Shown piece after piece: positions 36,536-48,094 of a DNA stretch of 64,000 nt. The DNA is from Uranotaenia lowii. Lineage: Eukaryota > Arthropoda > Insecta > Diptera > Culicidae. A program made the translations under genes and the position numbers. The stretch is from positions 316,508,351 through 316,572,350 of the forward strand of contig NC_073693.1 of NCBI RefSeq assembly GCF_029784155.1, in the 5' to 3' direction. Each line of letters begins with the position of its first letter. The first letter of the stretch is position 1. The notes under the pieces were generated by a model, which worked only from the letters and a program-made list of their open reading frames with translations, did no database searches and was not told the DNA's origin.

Positions 36536-37370
36536 TACTTTACAAAATGTCTGTACTCTACGAAAAACAGAATTCTTGCAGATTTTCAAATCTACCTGAG
36601 TTTTGATATCAACTTGGAAAAACGCAAAAATTTGTTCGGAGAATGTCACTTTTTTGATTTTTTTTTAACTTTGTTCTCGCGCGATGCAAATGAGATCAAA
36701 ACATAAGGTACTTACTGGAAAATTCTCTGGCCCCCCATTCTGACGAAAACGTCAAAACAGTAAGAGTACCGAGAAAATAGTTGTGGCGTCAGAAACAAAG
36801 CATTCCTTTTTAATTATGTGTTTAAAAAAAAATTAAACCTCAATCAGATTGAACTGTCTTTTTTCAAATCACAATTGACTCGAATACAAATATGATTCTA
36901 CAATTATTTGTACAAATAACATTTTAATTAAATTTAAACATTTCCAATCGTACAACTTGTTGGGCTCAAACAAAAAACGTTTTTTTTTTTTCAAAGGGTC
37001 AAACCTTACACGAAGCCTCCATTACCATCCTTAACACACGCTCGATTCTGCAGCTATGAAATGGGCCTGATAGTTTTTTTCATTTTACAGACTTTTATTT
37101 GAACTGTTGATTTCTTTGATTTTTAATTATCAGGAAAATTGGTGGCCCATATACGTAACTGCATCAATCGGTCATTTTTTTTCCAATATACAAGCCGCCT
37201 CATTGATTATACATTTGGAATAAATGTAAAGTAAATGTTGATTTTATTCAATTTTGATTTTCTTTAGTTTTAATGAGAAATATTTTTTTAGTGGGAAAAT
37301 CACTTTAAATAAAAATTTTATCGCTGCTCGAGTCAGTCCTGATGGCTCTTTCGGAATAATGCTAAAGTAG
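36536..37370. other. AT-rich intergenic DNA, nothing recognised
   Basis: No gene or structured repeat was recognised. Confidence 0.45.
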
Positions 37371-37379
37371 CGATTAAAG

Positions 37380-38220
37380 CTATTCTGATCGAAGGCTATT
37401 CTATTAAATTGATTCCATTCTCTAGTTGAAGTATTTGCGTTATCTTAATGGCAGCGTACAAAGTCATTCTTCCTATAAAAGAGCAGGGCAGCCATTTAAC
37501 ACATTTTGAGTTTGAAAGGGCTCCGAATTTGTTTAGAAGGCAACTGACAGCAGTTTAAGTCGGTCGTCCACACCGGTGCCAATAATAATAAAAACAACAA
37601 TATAATAACAATTCCCGCAGCTAAACGTGAGCCATAAGGTGCTCAGCCATTTTCAACAAACCCCCATTCATGTATAATTTCTTCTCCCACTTTGCGGAGC
37701 GTAGCTTTAAACAGTTTCGACCATCAACTCAATGGCAGAATTTGGAACAAAGCAAGGATACATTTTTGCGGGATGGTTCCACGACCAGCAGCAGCAGGTT
37801 TCAACGATTTGCATCAACTTCAACCCAACTATAGACTTACTCGGAGTCGGGGATCATGCCATAAAGGACACAAACGGATGACATGGTGTGGCGGTTTTTT
37901 GGGAACACGTACCCACCTTCAATTCGTATGTACGTCCTATCCGACAACATACAGCAGAAACATACATACGCTCACAATAAAATGGTGGTTGATAATGATG
38001 ACGATGATGGCAATGGCGACGTCGGTTTATGTGTGTCGCCGAAAGAACCTCCGACATGATGCGATGTGGCGCAACATCAGCAAAAGTGCCATGAACATTG
38101 TGAAAATTAGCGACAACAGTCATCCGGCATTGGCACTAGCGGTCTGCCCCCGATGGAGGGTGGAAATTTTTCTACCCAAATTGTGGTAAGATAATTTGAC
38201 CGAAGGTGAAGGGGAGTGTC
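37380..38220. other. Complex-sequence interval with a TATA-like word
   Basis: The sequence here is less AT-rich and not obviously repetitive. TCCTATAAAAGAGCAGGGC (TATAAAA at 37474-37480) has the form of a TATA box. A CAGCAGCAG run lies at 37787-37795 within a 165-codon open frame (37692-38189, starting at TTG... or at internal ATGs) that has no recognisable domain. It may be part of a host transcription unit, but no exon can be supported. Confidence 0.3.
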
Positions 38221-38930
38221 GGGTGAAACGAACACTTTGAATCGAAAGTTCCCATTTTTCGCACAAATCTAATGATGAGATTATGTTTGCCTTATTGTAT
38301 CAACACTTTCAAGACCCTTTGTTGATTTACAGCAAGCACTTTGAGGATGTATTTATTTGTTTTCTTTTTTTTTTCTTATCAGAAAATGGACCATAAATCG
38401 CAACATTTTCGGTAATTTTGAACTGTTTTCAATAGTGGAATGTTTATTTATTTGGGTTCCCATTGACCATGTGGAGCAAACCTACAAATCTTGGTCGACA
38501 GGCTTAATAAATAGAAGGTTTGAAAAAAAAGTTGCTTTGTCGGGTAATACGGACACCTTAGTACGGGTAAAATGGACACATATGTTTCTCCAGGTGTATC
38601 AAATATGTCTTCGGTTTGATCCTCCATATACCAACAAAAGACCTTGGTATGAGTAATTGTCGTTCAAAAGCTCTCATTATATCAAACAGCCATAATAATA
38701 TCAAACAGCCATCCCTGGTGAAGACAGCGCACATAAAATACAAGATTCCGAAAACCTTGCTGTTTTGCTACTGATGAGTTGAATACTTTATGGTTTAAAA
38801 TCTCATACCAAAATGCTTAATTGACAGGATGGCAACGTGAAAATGATACACTTTATTTATAGCATATTAAATGCCTTTAGGCCCTCCAGCTATCAAAGAA
38901 CGAAAGAACATAAGCCGTAAATATCATGAA

Positions 38931-39037
38931 TTTTTCGAAAAAGATCCAACGACTCATCGGCAGGACTTGAACCTACAATCTCCGCGGAGGGGCACGTCGA
39001 CTCGGTTTCTTTCGCTGTTTGCCGTCGAACTGAACAG
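38931..39037 (-). mobile_element. tRNA-like SINE fragment interrupted by a foldback element
   Basis: On the minus strand, GGAGATTGTAGGTTCAAGTC then CTGCCG holds a perfect pol III B box (GGTTCAAGTCC) in a tRNA-like T arm. Upstream (minus strand) the sequence is cut by the foldback insertion at 39038-39776 and resumes at 39786 with a GCGCAGTACCGG word. An A-rich tail was not identified, so SINE status is tentative. Confidence 0.35.
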
Positions 39038-39785
39038 TAACTGAGTCGATTTGGGGTCAATTTCGAATTTCTCAAACCCTGGGGTCTTAAAAGCTTCGTT
39101 TTGTCCAAAACTCATCCATGATTTTTTGTTAATTTTTTAAGTAACGTTTACATGAGTAAATTTGGACTTTTAGGTTTGTATGGGAAAATTGAATATTTTG
39201 TACTGAAAAATCAACATCATTTTTGTTTCTTCTGTGCAACCGAGCCAGCTGGTGGTTTTTGTGTCAATTTATAAAATTCCTAAAGAAAATTTTCCGCTGA
39301 ACAACTTTGTCGAAGACTGTAAATTCGTATCTTATTAGACAAAAAAGTTACGAGGTATTGCATGACTACTTTTCATGCAATACTTCGCGGGGCACAAGCA
39401 GTGGTGTCAATTGAATTTATTGTTTATCAATGCCAAAAGACATACCCCTGTTGAACAGCTAATAACTTTTTTGTCTAATAAGATACGAATTTACGGTCTT
39501 CGACAAAGTTGTTCAGTGGAAAATTTCCTTTGAAGAATTTATAAATTGGCACAAAAACCATTAGCAGGCTCGGTTGCACAGAAGAAACAAAACTTATGTT
39601 GATTTTTCGATACAAAATATTCAATTTTCCCATACAAACCTAAAAGTCCAAATTTACTCATGTAAACATTACTTAAAAATTCTGCAAAAAATCATGGATG
39701 AGTTTTGGACCAAAACGAAGCTTTTGAGACCCCAGGGTTTGAGAAATTCGAAAATGACCCCAAATCGACTCAGTCTACTGAACAG
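39029..39785. mobile_element. 739-bp foldback MITE with ~330-bp inverted arms
   Basis: Arms 39041-39370 and 39440-39773 are inverted complements at roughly 90 percent by eye: CTGAGTCGATTTGGGGTCA, CTCATCCATGATTTTTTG, AGTAAATTTGGACTTTTAGG, CGTATCTTATTAGACAAAAA and others recur inverted. The 9-mer ACTGAACAG lies on both sides (39029-39037 and 39777-39785), giving a 9-bp target duplication as seen for Mutator-like elements, though 8-bp families cannot be excluded. There is no coding capacity. The centre holds a further small hairpin (GTATTGCATG / CATGCAATAC). Confidence 0.8.
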
Positions 39786-39959
39786 ACCGGTACTGCGCTT
39801 CGATCTGAGTGTGGACCCCACCAGTGGTAATCCGACCCAGATATCGATTTGCAGCAGCGAAGACGGTGAGCAGCGATGACGGCCACCAGCGTAGACAACC
39901 AGCGGCGGAGGCGTCCAGTGGCGGGCGACTTCAGTGGCAGTGGCAGGGATCCTACACTA

Positions 39960-40050
39960 GCATCTTACAAATGCTAAAACCACCAACCCACAGAAAGTGT
40001 ATTATGTATGCCGTGACCGGGATTCGATCTCATGCCCGCTGGCTTACATA
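39960..40050 (-). mobile_element. Possible tRNA-derived SINE tail fragment
   Basis: On the minus strand, AAGCCAGCGGGCATGAGATC then GAATCCCGG resembles a tRNA T arm with a weak B box (GATCGAATCCC), followed by a body containing GGTGGTTTTAGCATTTGTAA. A related T-arm-like stretch is at 44045-44100. Low confidence. Confidence 0.3.
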
Positions 40051-40051
40051 A

Positions 40052-40555
40052 TCGGATTATGTCACATGGTTTGATTATGTTGCTTGATCCGATTATATCA
40101 CATGGTCGATTATGTTGTATGATCGAATAATGTCTCATGGTCGATAATGTTGCATGGTCTGATTATGTCACATGGTTAATTCATGTTGCATGGTCCGATT
40201 ATGTCACATGGTCCGATTATGTCACATGGTCGGATTATGTCACATTTTTGTTGCATGGTCGATTATGTCACAGGATCGGATTATGTCACATGGTCCGATT
40301 ATGTTGCATGATTCGATAAGGTTGAATGGTTGGATTTCGTCACATGGTCGGATTATGTTGCATGATCGAGTTATGTAGCATGGTCGGATTTTGTCACATG
40401 GTCAGAATATGTTGAAAGGTCGAAAATGTTGCATGATCAGATTATGTCACATCTTCGATTTAACTGCATGATCGGATATTGTCACATGGTTGATTATATT
40501 GCATAATCAGATTGTGTCACATGGTCGATTATGTTGCATGGTTGAATAACATATG
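40052..40555. repeat. Satellite of alternating 18-bp units (left part)
   Basis: Units of 17-18 bases alternate between GATTATGTCACATGGTCC and GATTATGTTGCATGATCC, giving a 36-bp dimer as the higher-order unit, about 28 monomers in all with moderate divergence. The array resumes at 41729 after the insertion at 40559-41728. Open frames inside it (MVRLCH-type repeats) are artefacts. Confidence 0.85.
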
Positions 40556-41731
40556 TAAGAGCTGTCCCAACGGTAGATGCAAAACACGGTTTTCGACCAC
40601 GCTAAAACATTTCGGCTGGCACCGGTGGCGTTAATTGCTGTTTTAGCACAGTTATCGATTTTAAAATTCCCAACAGTTATACGCCTTTGTTCCAAATTCA
40701 TGCAAATTTGGAACAGGATTTCAAAATATACGACAGACCGATTTAGTTCACGGTGAGAAAATTTTAGACAACAATGATTTCTTTCACACATGTTTGGGTA
40801 GCATTGGGTGTGATAATAATTTCTTTTGGGAATATTATTTGAGTGTTTTTTTTTCGCTTCCACCACCCTATACGTAACATAAATTGAGAATAGTTGTTAA
40901 TAAAACCATATCAAGTATAAATAATAGATGTCACATTATTCTCGATTTAATATCATTGAATAAAAAGCTATTCATTTGGCCTCGACGTATTAGTGAATCT
41001 AGTCAGCGTTCTAAAATTTGAAAAAAATAAACGAAAAGAAAATTTTAATACTATTTCGATGAGGTAAAATGAATGTTTATTGTTTGTTCTATAATTTTTG
41101 TTTTATTTGAGATATTGGGAGATTTTTAGTTTCGTATGGATTGCTCGGAGTTTTCGTCAATATCAGCATATTTTTCTGTATCCATACATAAATTTACAAA
41201 TAGTGAAACAAGTTTTTGTCAAACAAAAATGTCGACAAATCAAAAGAAAATTGTCTTGACTTTGGAATAAACATTTCTCGTTTCCTTTATCAATGTCAGC
41301 AATTACTTGAAAAAAAAATGCTTTTGCATTTCATTTTAACAAAACCTTACTCCATTGATTCAAAGCAATTTGATTGAGTTAATTGAAGAATTGTTTCAAT
41401 TGACCTTTTTAACTCGCTGTGTAGTCATTTTTGCTTTTAAATTAATGAAATCCTGGTAGAATAGTTGAAATCATTGTTCTGTCAAAAAGAATATTCGTAG
41501 AATTAATTTTAAGACAATCAACCGTGAAACTCAAAACTTATGCAATTTTTCTAATAAAATGGTTTTTTTCTTCTCAATTATTGAGTGTCTGCAATGAAAG
41601 TGTTTCCGTTTTAAATTTGCTCCTAAACCGGTGGGGAGTGGGTGTTTTAGCCGAATCTAAAATTTCAAATTGTGCTAAAACTGGTATACTTAAAACCAAT
41701 ATTTACGCCTGAACCGTTGCAGGTGCTCTAA
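40556..41731. mobile_element. 1170-bp PIF/Harbinger-like element with TAA target duplication
   Basis: The element (40559-41728) starts GAGCTGTCCCAACGGTAGAT and ends with the complement of GAGCACCTGCAACGGTTCAG; the two ends share GAGC, AACGGT and a downstream GGTTTT. TAA occurs on each side (40556-40558 and 41729-41731), the TWA duplication typical of PIF/Harbinger. Removing it joins the two parts of the 18-bp satellite in register with the ATG of ATGGTC. No transposase open frame is present. Confidence 0.7.
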
Positions 41732-41870
41732 ATGGTCGAATTATGTTACATGGTCTGATTATGTTGCATGATCCGATTATGTCACATGTACTGCTTGTAG
41801 ATAATTTCTGGTGATAGGTTTATGTCACATGGTTAAATTCTGTTAAATGGTTGAAATTTATCACATAATA
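41729..41870. repeat. Satellite of alternating 18-bp units (right part)
   Basis: This continues the array at 40052-40555: ATGGTCGAATTATGTTACAT, then ATGGTCTGATTATGTTGCAT, then degrading units. The split is explained by the nested 1170-bp insertion. Confidence 0.8.
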
Positions 41871-42499
41871 TGATGTCACTTTGATGTCACACTGCCATTT
41901 TGACACTCATATGTTGTTCATTTCAAAAATGCACCATAAGTTCTGTTATTCTATACATTGACAAAAAACAATTGCGTTTATCGGTCGTAGCCAAATTACT
42001 ACCTCCTCCACTTTTTTTTTTATTAACAACTATATTTTTCAAAGAACAAAATCTAAAAAATAAATCCAAATTTTATTTTATACTTGTGGTTTCCGCTTGT
42101 TTTTTTTGTTTTCAAAGTGATTCCGATGAAATGTGAAATTCAAATTTATAATAAAGAAATAAGATTATCTCCTGAATCCTTGATGAAATCCTCACAAAAT
42201 ATGTTTATCTGGATTATAATATTTAACTTCAAGCTGATTCTGAATTTGATTTTTTTTTTATGAATTCTGGATCTGAATCCAGCTATGAAAACCTGAGTTC
42301 AAGATCTGAATTCCGATTATGACAAGGAATTTTTAATCTAAGTTTCAGATAAGAATTTCTATTAATTATGAAATAACAAGCGAAATTTGTATCAAAACAC
42401 TCAACAAGAAATCTTTTATTTGAATTCTGAATTCTCGGCTTTTAATATGAATTCTTTTTTCAGTTATTGTTTGAAATTGTTTCGGATTTTTTTTATTCT

Positions 42500-42901
42500 A
42501 GATCACCATTATGTTATCTTATTTTGATCGCCGCTGGGATATATTCTTATCTAAATTTGTGGCATATCGGCAAATTGAAAATCTAATTAGAGAGCAATTA
42601 AGACAGACATGAAAATTGATAGGTGGAAAGGTCAAAGCTAGAGCGCTTTGGGTAGAAGAAACGAATAGATGGTGAAAATGTGAGCTAGGGCATTGTTTTT
42701 TATCGACAGCATGAAACTGCTTGTGTGATTCTTTACCCGGTACCTGCTGGCTGTTTGTAGTAAGTGACGAAGAAGCCACATTGCTACCCACAACCAGCTC
42801 AGATGGGTCGAACACATGAGGTTGCGTTCATGTCTGTCTTAATTGCTCTCTAATTAGATTTTCAATTTGCCGATATGCCACAAATTTAGGGGAGATCACC
42901 A
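42500..42901. mobile_element. Insertion with 62-bp perfect inverted repeat and 9-bp direct repeat
   Basis: AGATCACCA occurs at 42500-42508 and 42893-42901. Between them, 42551-42612 and 42828-42889 are exact inverted complements over 62 bases, separated by 215 bases. The left arm begins 42 bases inside the left flank repeat, while the right arm ends three bases before the right one. Perfect identity of the arms implies a young event or an assembly artefact. The minus strand of the spacer is open for about 98 codons (42519-42815), but no domain is recognised. Confidence 0.6.
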
Positions 42902-45525
42902 GTATTAAACTTTTAAATGTTTCAATTCTACAAAAGGATGAAAAATTAACTTTTTTTCGAATATGAAAAATGCATTTAGATGAGGTTTCAAATGTAAAAC
43001 CAAGATTCCAATCAGGTATTTTTGCAATGATTATTCAAACTGGATTTTCATTAAAAAAAACTGAATAAATCTGATCACAGATCGAATTGCAATGTTTACA
43101 ACAAATCTAAAACCAGAAAATCCAGAGTTATTCTAACCTCAGCTTATCAGGTATTTTTCCGTCAATATCCATGACGTGCAGTTTCGGGTCATTTTCCCTT
43201 ACATCAGCAAATATCAAAATTATTTTATATTCATAAAGAAAAGTATTTGAAAACCTGTTTTAATATCAAAAACATAAAACAATTTAAAATCAAATTTTAA
43301 GTTTCCAAAAAAAATTTCATTTAAATTTTGTTTAAATTTGCTAAAAAAAAAATTGGACCTAAAAAGTTAACAAAAATTTCTTATTAATCAATTCAAGTTT
43401 TCGTTTGATTTTGCTAAATAAGTGAAAAAAATCTGTCAACATTCGGGCGATCTGGCAAGCCTAGTCTTATCTTATTGAAATTCGAAAATCAATCGGAATT
43501 TAATATTTATCAACAAGTGAGATTTTTTTTTGAAAAACTTAAGTAGAATTGTGGACCTTGAATGAGATTTAGAGGTTTTGGCGTAAGTTCTGAGTCGAGA
43601 TTATTACTCTTGAATCTTTTTAGTCGTTCTGCAAATTTTGATTTTTAAATTTGTTATTTTGAGTTTAGAGAAGAACATTTCGCTTGGCATTTATGGAACC
43701 TGATAATGGAGGTTCAACCCCCAACAAAAATTGCCGGATTAAGCCATCGGGGGGCTGGAGCAATTTTATTAGGGAAGCCCCTGTGATTCGATTTTTCTTT
43801 CAAATGCCATTCCAGAGAATACAAAACCTTTTAAACGTGTAAAAGAACTGGATATGAGTTCAGTAAACTGTCTTCTGTTTCTGGTATCTTCAAATAAAGT
43901 TATTTTATTTTTGTGGTCTATTGTTAATTAATCACGTGCGAATATTGCGGAAGAATTAAGAATTATTTTTGTAAAGACACACACCGTCTTTGCCAATTTA
44001 GGTTTTACAGACTCAATAAATGACGTGGACAACTTAAGATTAACATTAAACACCCAGTACCGAGATGGGAATCGAACGCATGCCATCAGTGGAATGTCTC
44101 AAAAATGAAATCTGTGATTTAAACTGCAAATTAAAAAAAAAAATAATTCTTATTTTTAAATACCCTTATCACCAACTAAATTTCACTGATTTAGAAAAAT
44201 GACCGAATACATATTTTAAATGATTTTAATTTAATTTTATCATTAATCGTCTGATTTGTGCTGCATCGAGAAATATTTATCTGTTGACAATTGGAAAGAT
44301 TTGAAACATAGAATACAGAATTAAAAAAAAACAAAACAAAATAATTTAATCCAAAATCCATAATATTACAGATGAAAGAGTTTAAGAAATCGAAACTCTA
44401 AATAAGGTAAAATTTAGAACCACAATTCAGTGTCTCCAATCTAAGGGATTTCAAATCAAGTTTTGAGAAACAAAATATGAAATAATTAATAAAAAAGAGA
44501 TTCAAGGTTACTATCAGAGCCAAAGCAGAAATTGCACCGGATGTGAATTTTAATTTCGTATCTTTGAAACACAAGAAAAAACTTTTACATGAGACGTCAT
44601 GAATATGATTCTCATCAGATAAAAAAAAATGTGTTCAAACTGTTATTCTAAATGTGACAAAAGTTTAATTCGATGCAAAAATGTTGGATTGTAATAAATT
44701 CGAAATAGAGATTGAATGTTTAAAACACAGAATCAGTTATCATTGCAAAAAGTCAGATATGGAACCCAAAGGAGTTTAGTACCTTAAACAAAGATACAGA
44801 GTTCTCAAAATTCAGAAAAACTATGAAACTGAACTTCAGTAATTGAAGAAACAACACAAGACGTGAAAACCTCAAAGAGTTGAATCTGGAAAAGTAAGAT
44901 TATAATCATAAAAATATTCATGTTGAGAGAATCACTCAATAATATTGAATAGCACCTTGACTATGAGATCGTTTTTATGATAACTAGAGAATGATCATTA
45001 TGCTGAATTCAGGATATTTGCTTTACAGTTGATGATAAAATTTTGGTTAATCAGTTTAGATTGTTTCAAAACGAATTTTTAAGTCTTAGACAGAAATTGG
45101 AATGGAAAATCAATAAAGAAACTTTGTACTGTCGACTGGTTCAATTTAAGCATCTACACTAGAGAAGGAAAGGGTTATGATTTATAAACCAACGGAAAAT
45201 TCAATAATAATGAATAAAAGTGAAAAGTTATAATAATACTCGGTATTTACCCGGATACTGCCCGTGGAAAATTCTGAAATATTTATCATTAAGTTTCTCT
45301 GTTCTATCTTAGCACTTCGAGCCAGTGTTGGCGGAATTAGCTGCTATTTCAGTGCAGTAACTATGACTTGGGAGCTAACGTAATACCAATCATTATTTTT
45401 GTGCAAGACATTTGTATGTAATGAAAATGAGGAGATGTTTTACTTTTTTTTACCTTTTCTGTACAAAATATCCTGACTGACATGTTTCGATAGAAAAAAT
45501 TGAAAATTTGAGGTGATTTTATTTT
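42902..45525. other. AT-rich intergenic DNA
   Basis: No gene. On the minus strand at 44045-44100, GATGGCATGCGTTCGATTCC then CATCTCGG resembles a tRNA T arm and could be a SINE remnant. The rest is low complexity. Confidence 0.4.
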
Positions 45526-46003
45526 ACACATAACACATAACACATAACACATAAAACATAACACATAACACATAACACATAACACATAACACATAACACA
45601 TAACACATAACACATAACACATAACACATAACACATAACACATAACACATAACACATAACACATAACACATAACACATAACACATAACACATAACACATA
45701 ACACACAACACATAACACATAACACATAACACATAGCACATAACACATAACACATAACACATAACACATAACACATAACACATAACACATAACACATAAC
45801 ACATGACACATAACACATAACACATACCACATAACACATAACACATAACACATAACACATAACACATAACACATAACACATAACACATAACACATAACAC
45901 ATAACACATAACACATAACACATAACACATAACACATAACACATAACACATAACACATAACACATAACACATAACACATAACACATAACACATAACACAT
46001 AAC
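45526..46003. repeat. (ACACATA)n heptamer array
   Basis: About 68 nearly perfect copies of a 7-base unit (ACACATA, or TGTTATG on the other strand) over 478 bases, with a handful of single-base variants. Because 7 is not a multiple of 3 and the unit lacks stops in all minus-strand frames, it produces long artificial open frames of MCYVLCV repeats. Confidence 0.97.
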
Positions 46004-46912
46004 AAAATTTTGTAATTCAATACCAAGATTTTGATATTCTCAGCCCGCAAAATACGGGAGAACTTCTTCACTGCTTACCCTTAACTTAAGTAAGAGAAAA
46101 AATATTCTATTATTCCGCGGGGGCTACTTTTAGTTGTTATATTTCAAGTTTTCATTCCGATTAGTATGATTAAAGTCACGTTCTAACTTTTTTTTTCCTC
46201 GGAGGCCCCCCCCCCCCCCAGAGCAATTGCCCCTATTGCCCTCCCCCTCCTCAATCCGGCCTTGCCCCCAACAAGATATCTTGTATTGGGTCCGCAATAG
46301 ACTGCCCCAAATTTGTATGGGAAATTTAAAACCTGTAAAAAGTTATACGCTGCAGGCTGAAATTGATCCTGGGCCTAGTACAAGATCTCGTGCCAAATTT
46401 GGGCCAGATCAGACCACGGGAAGGGGTCGCTCAACGAGCCTGAAGTTTGTATGGGATTTTGAGACATTTTGTTCGAGAGGAACATGAAAAACCAGTTTTT
46501 CGTCAATAACTTTTGTCTCCTTCGACCGATTTCTTTCAAAAACGGGTTTTCTTAAAGCCTAAGTTATGAAAAATATTTCATCCGAAGGTTCCATTTCAAT
46601 TAAATTTAAGATAAAAAAGTTATTAAGCTTCAAACATTGGTTAACTTTTTTAAGGGTGATATTCATCACTGTTTTAATGAGGCGACCAGAACACTAAATG
46701 TGAAATGCATGCCGTTTCGTCAAATAATGACCAATTTTAACCACTGTTGTTGTACTCGTTTGAATTTTTTAATGTTTTTATAATATTTGAGTTTGGACGA
46801 TATTCATTTGAAAGTTCGGAAAGAAGTATGAACGGTAAAATGCTTGCGATTAAAAATAATATTGCATAACCACAGGGGCTTAGGAACATGACTGGACGAT
46901 TTGTGATGTCAA

Positions 46913-47417
46913 TAAAAAAACCAGTTTTTCATCAATAACTTTGGTTCCCCTCGAGCAATTTTTCTCAAAAACGGTTTTTCTTAAATCCTAAATAAGGACA
47001 AATATTTCATCCGAAAACTGCATTTCAATAAGAGTTCAGATATAAAAAGTTATTAGGTTTCAAAAATGGGCTAACTTTTTTACGGTGGTATTCATCACTG
47101 GTAAGGAGGCGTCAATATGTTCGACCACCCCGACTCATAAACAGTGATAAATACCATTCTTTAAGAAACACCGTTTTTGAAAGAAATCAGCCAACGAGAA
47201 ACAAAGTTGTTGATGAAAAAAAGGTTAATCATGTTTCTTCCGAGCAAAATGTCTCAAAATCCCATACAAACTTCAGGCTCGTTGAGCGACTCCTTCCCGT
47301 GGTCCGATCTGGCCCAAATTTGGCATGAGATCTTGTACTAGGACTAGAATCAATTTTAACCTGCAGCGCATAATATTTCATAGGTTTTAAATTCCCATAC
47401 AAATTTGGGGCAGTCTA
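46913..47417. mobile_element. Nested, diverged copy or rearranged arm of the same family
   Basis: From 46921 the sequence re-reads the inner arm in forward orientation (CCAGTTTTTCATCAATAACT...), turns over near 47100-47160 (GGAGGCGTCAATATGTTCGA, then the inverse words) and ends with the outer arm and GGGGCAGTCTA at 47417. It is thus itself nearly palindromic and looks like a MITE form of the family lacking its left terminus. Confidence 0.55.
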
Positions 47418-47606
47418 TTGTACATATTTCCGCCTTTGGGCGGGGTTTATGTTTCATCTTTTCTACCTAACTCAGGATTTTTTTTTCTCAAAAAAAAAAA
47501 ACTATTAAAAATGGTTGTTGTTACTCTCAGAACTAACCGCCAACGATCGTCTAACGATTCAAAGTCTTCTACGATATCGCGCTATTGATTACGGTAAAAT
47601 TATTTT

Positions 47607-48094
47607 TACGAAGCTGCTGCAAACAAAATGGCGAAACACTTGTGGTATCGTGGTGCGAAATTAGTTGTTCTTGCTTGTTTTGACAAAAATGTTTCCTTGT
47701 AAGAAAAACAAAATGTGGTTAAAGCATTTAAACAAAATGTAACACATGAGAATGGAAGCCTCAAAGCCAAAATCGAGAATTTTGATCTGCTCAAAGATTT
47801 AAAACTTGCAAGTTTCGTTCTTAGGAACACGAACAGTTTTTTTAAATCACTGGTTTATCAAAAGACTTAAAAAAAAATCTCAACAAATGGAATCAAAACC
47901 GAGACTATGTGAATACCAGAGAGATTTTGAAGATGGTAACAGTAGTGAACGACTGTGCCGAAAGAGGTGTTGCATTGATTTCGGAATTTAATGGTAAAAT
48001 AACCAAAAATGAAGAACAACTGCAATTTTTGTTGAAGGTAGTTGAGGCACATCGAAAAAAAATGAAATCTCCAACAAAAAATAATATGATCTGA
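47607..48094 (+). pseudogene. Decayed transposon protein with conserved AERG-type C-terminus
   Basis: One frame from 47607 reads WYRGAKLVVLACFDKNV, then a stop (TAA 47700-47702), then ENFDLLKDLKLASFVLRNTN and SFFKSLVYQK. After a shift in the A run at 47869-47877 another frame reads NKWNQNRDYVNTREILKMV and VVNDCAERGVALISEFN, then EEQLQFLLKVVEAHRK to a stop at 48094. The NDxAERGVxLI...EEQxQFLLxVVxxHRK pattern is, from memory, a conserved C-terminus of an uncharacterised protein family seen in many insect and other animal genomes, often multicopy. Its position between the inverted repeats of a transposon suggests it is that element's protein. Role in transposition is inferred. AATAAA follows at 48136-48141. 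Confidence 0.55.

Noticed and set aside
40137..40378. Peptide repeats (MVRLCH) encoded in the 18-bp satellite
   Set aside because: A unit divisible by three stays open by chance; divergence shows no codon-level constraint.
45526..46003. Telomere-like or CRISPR-like array
   Set aside because: Units are contiguous 7-mers without spacers, and the unit is not an insect telomere repeat.
45361..46071. Long open frames (up to 236 codons) of MCYVLCV repeats
   Set aside because: They are produced by the 7-base tandem repeat, which has no stop codon in any minus-strand frame. There is no evidence of a gene.
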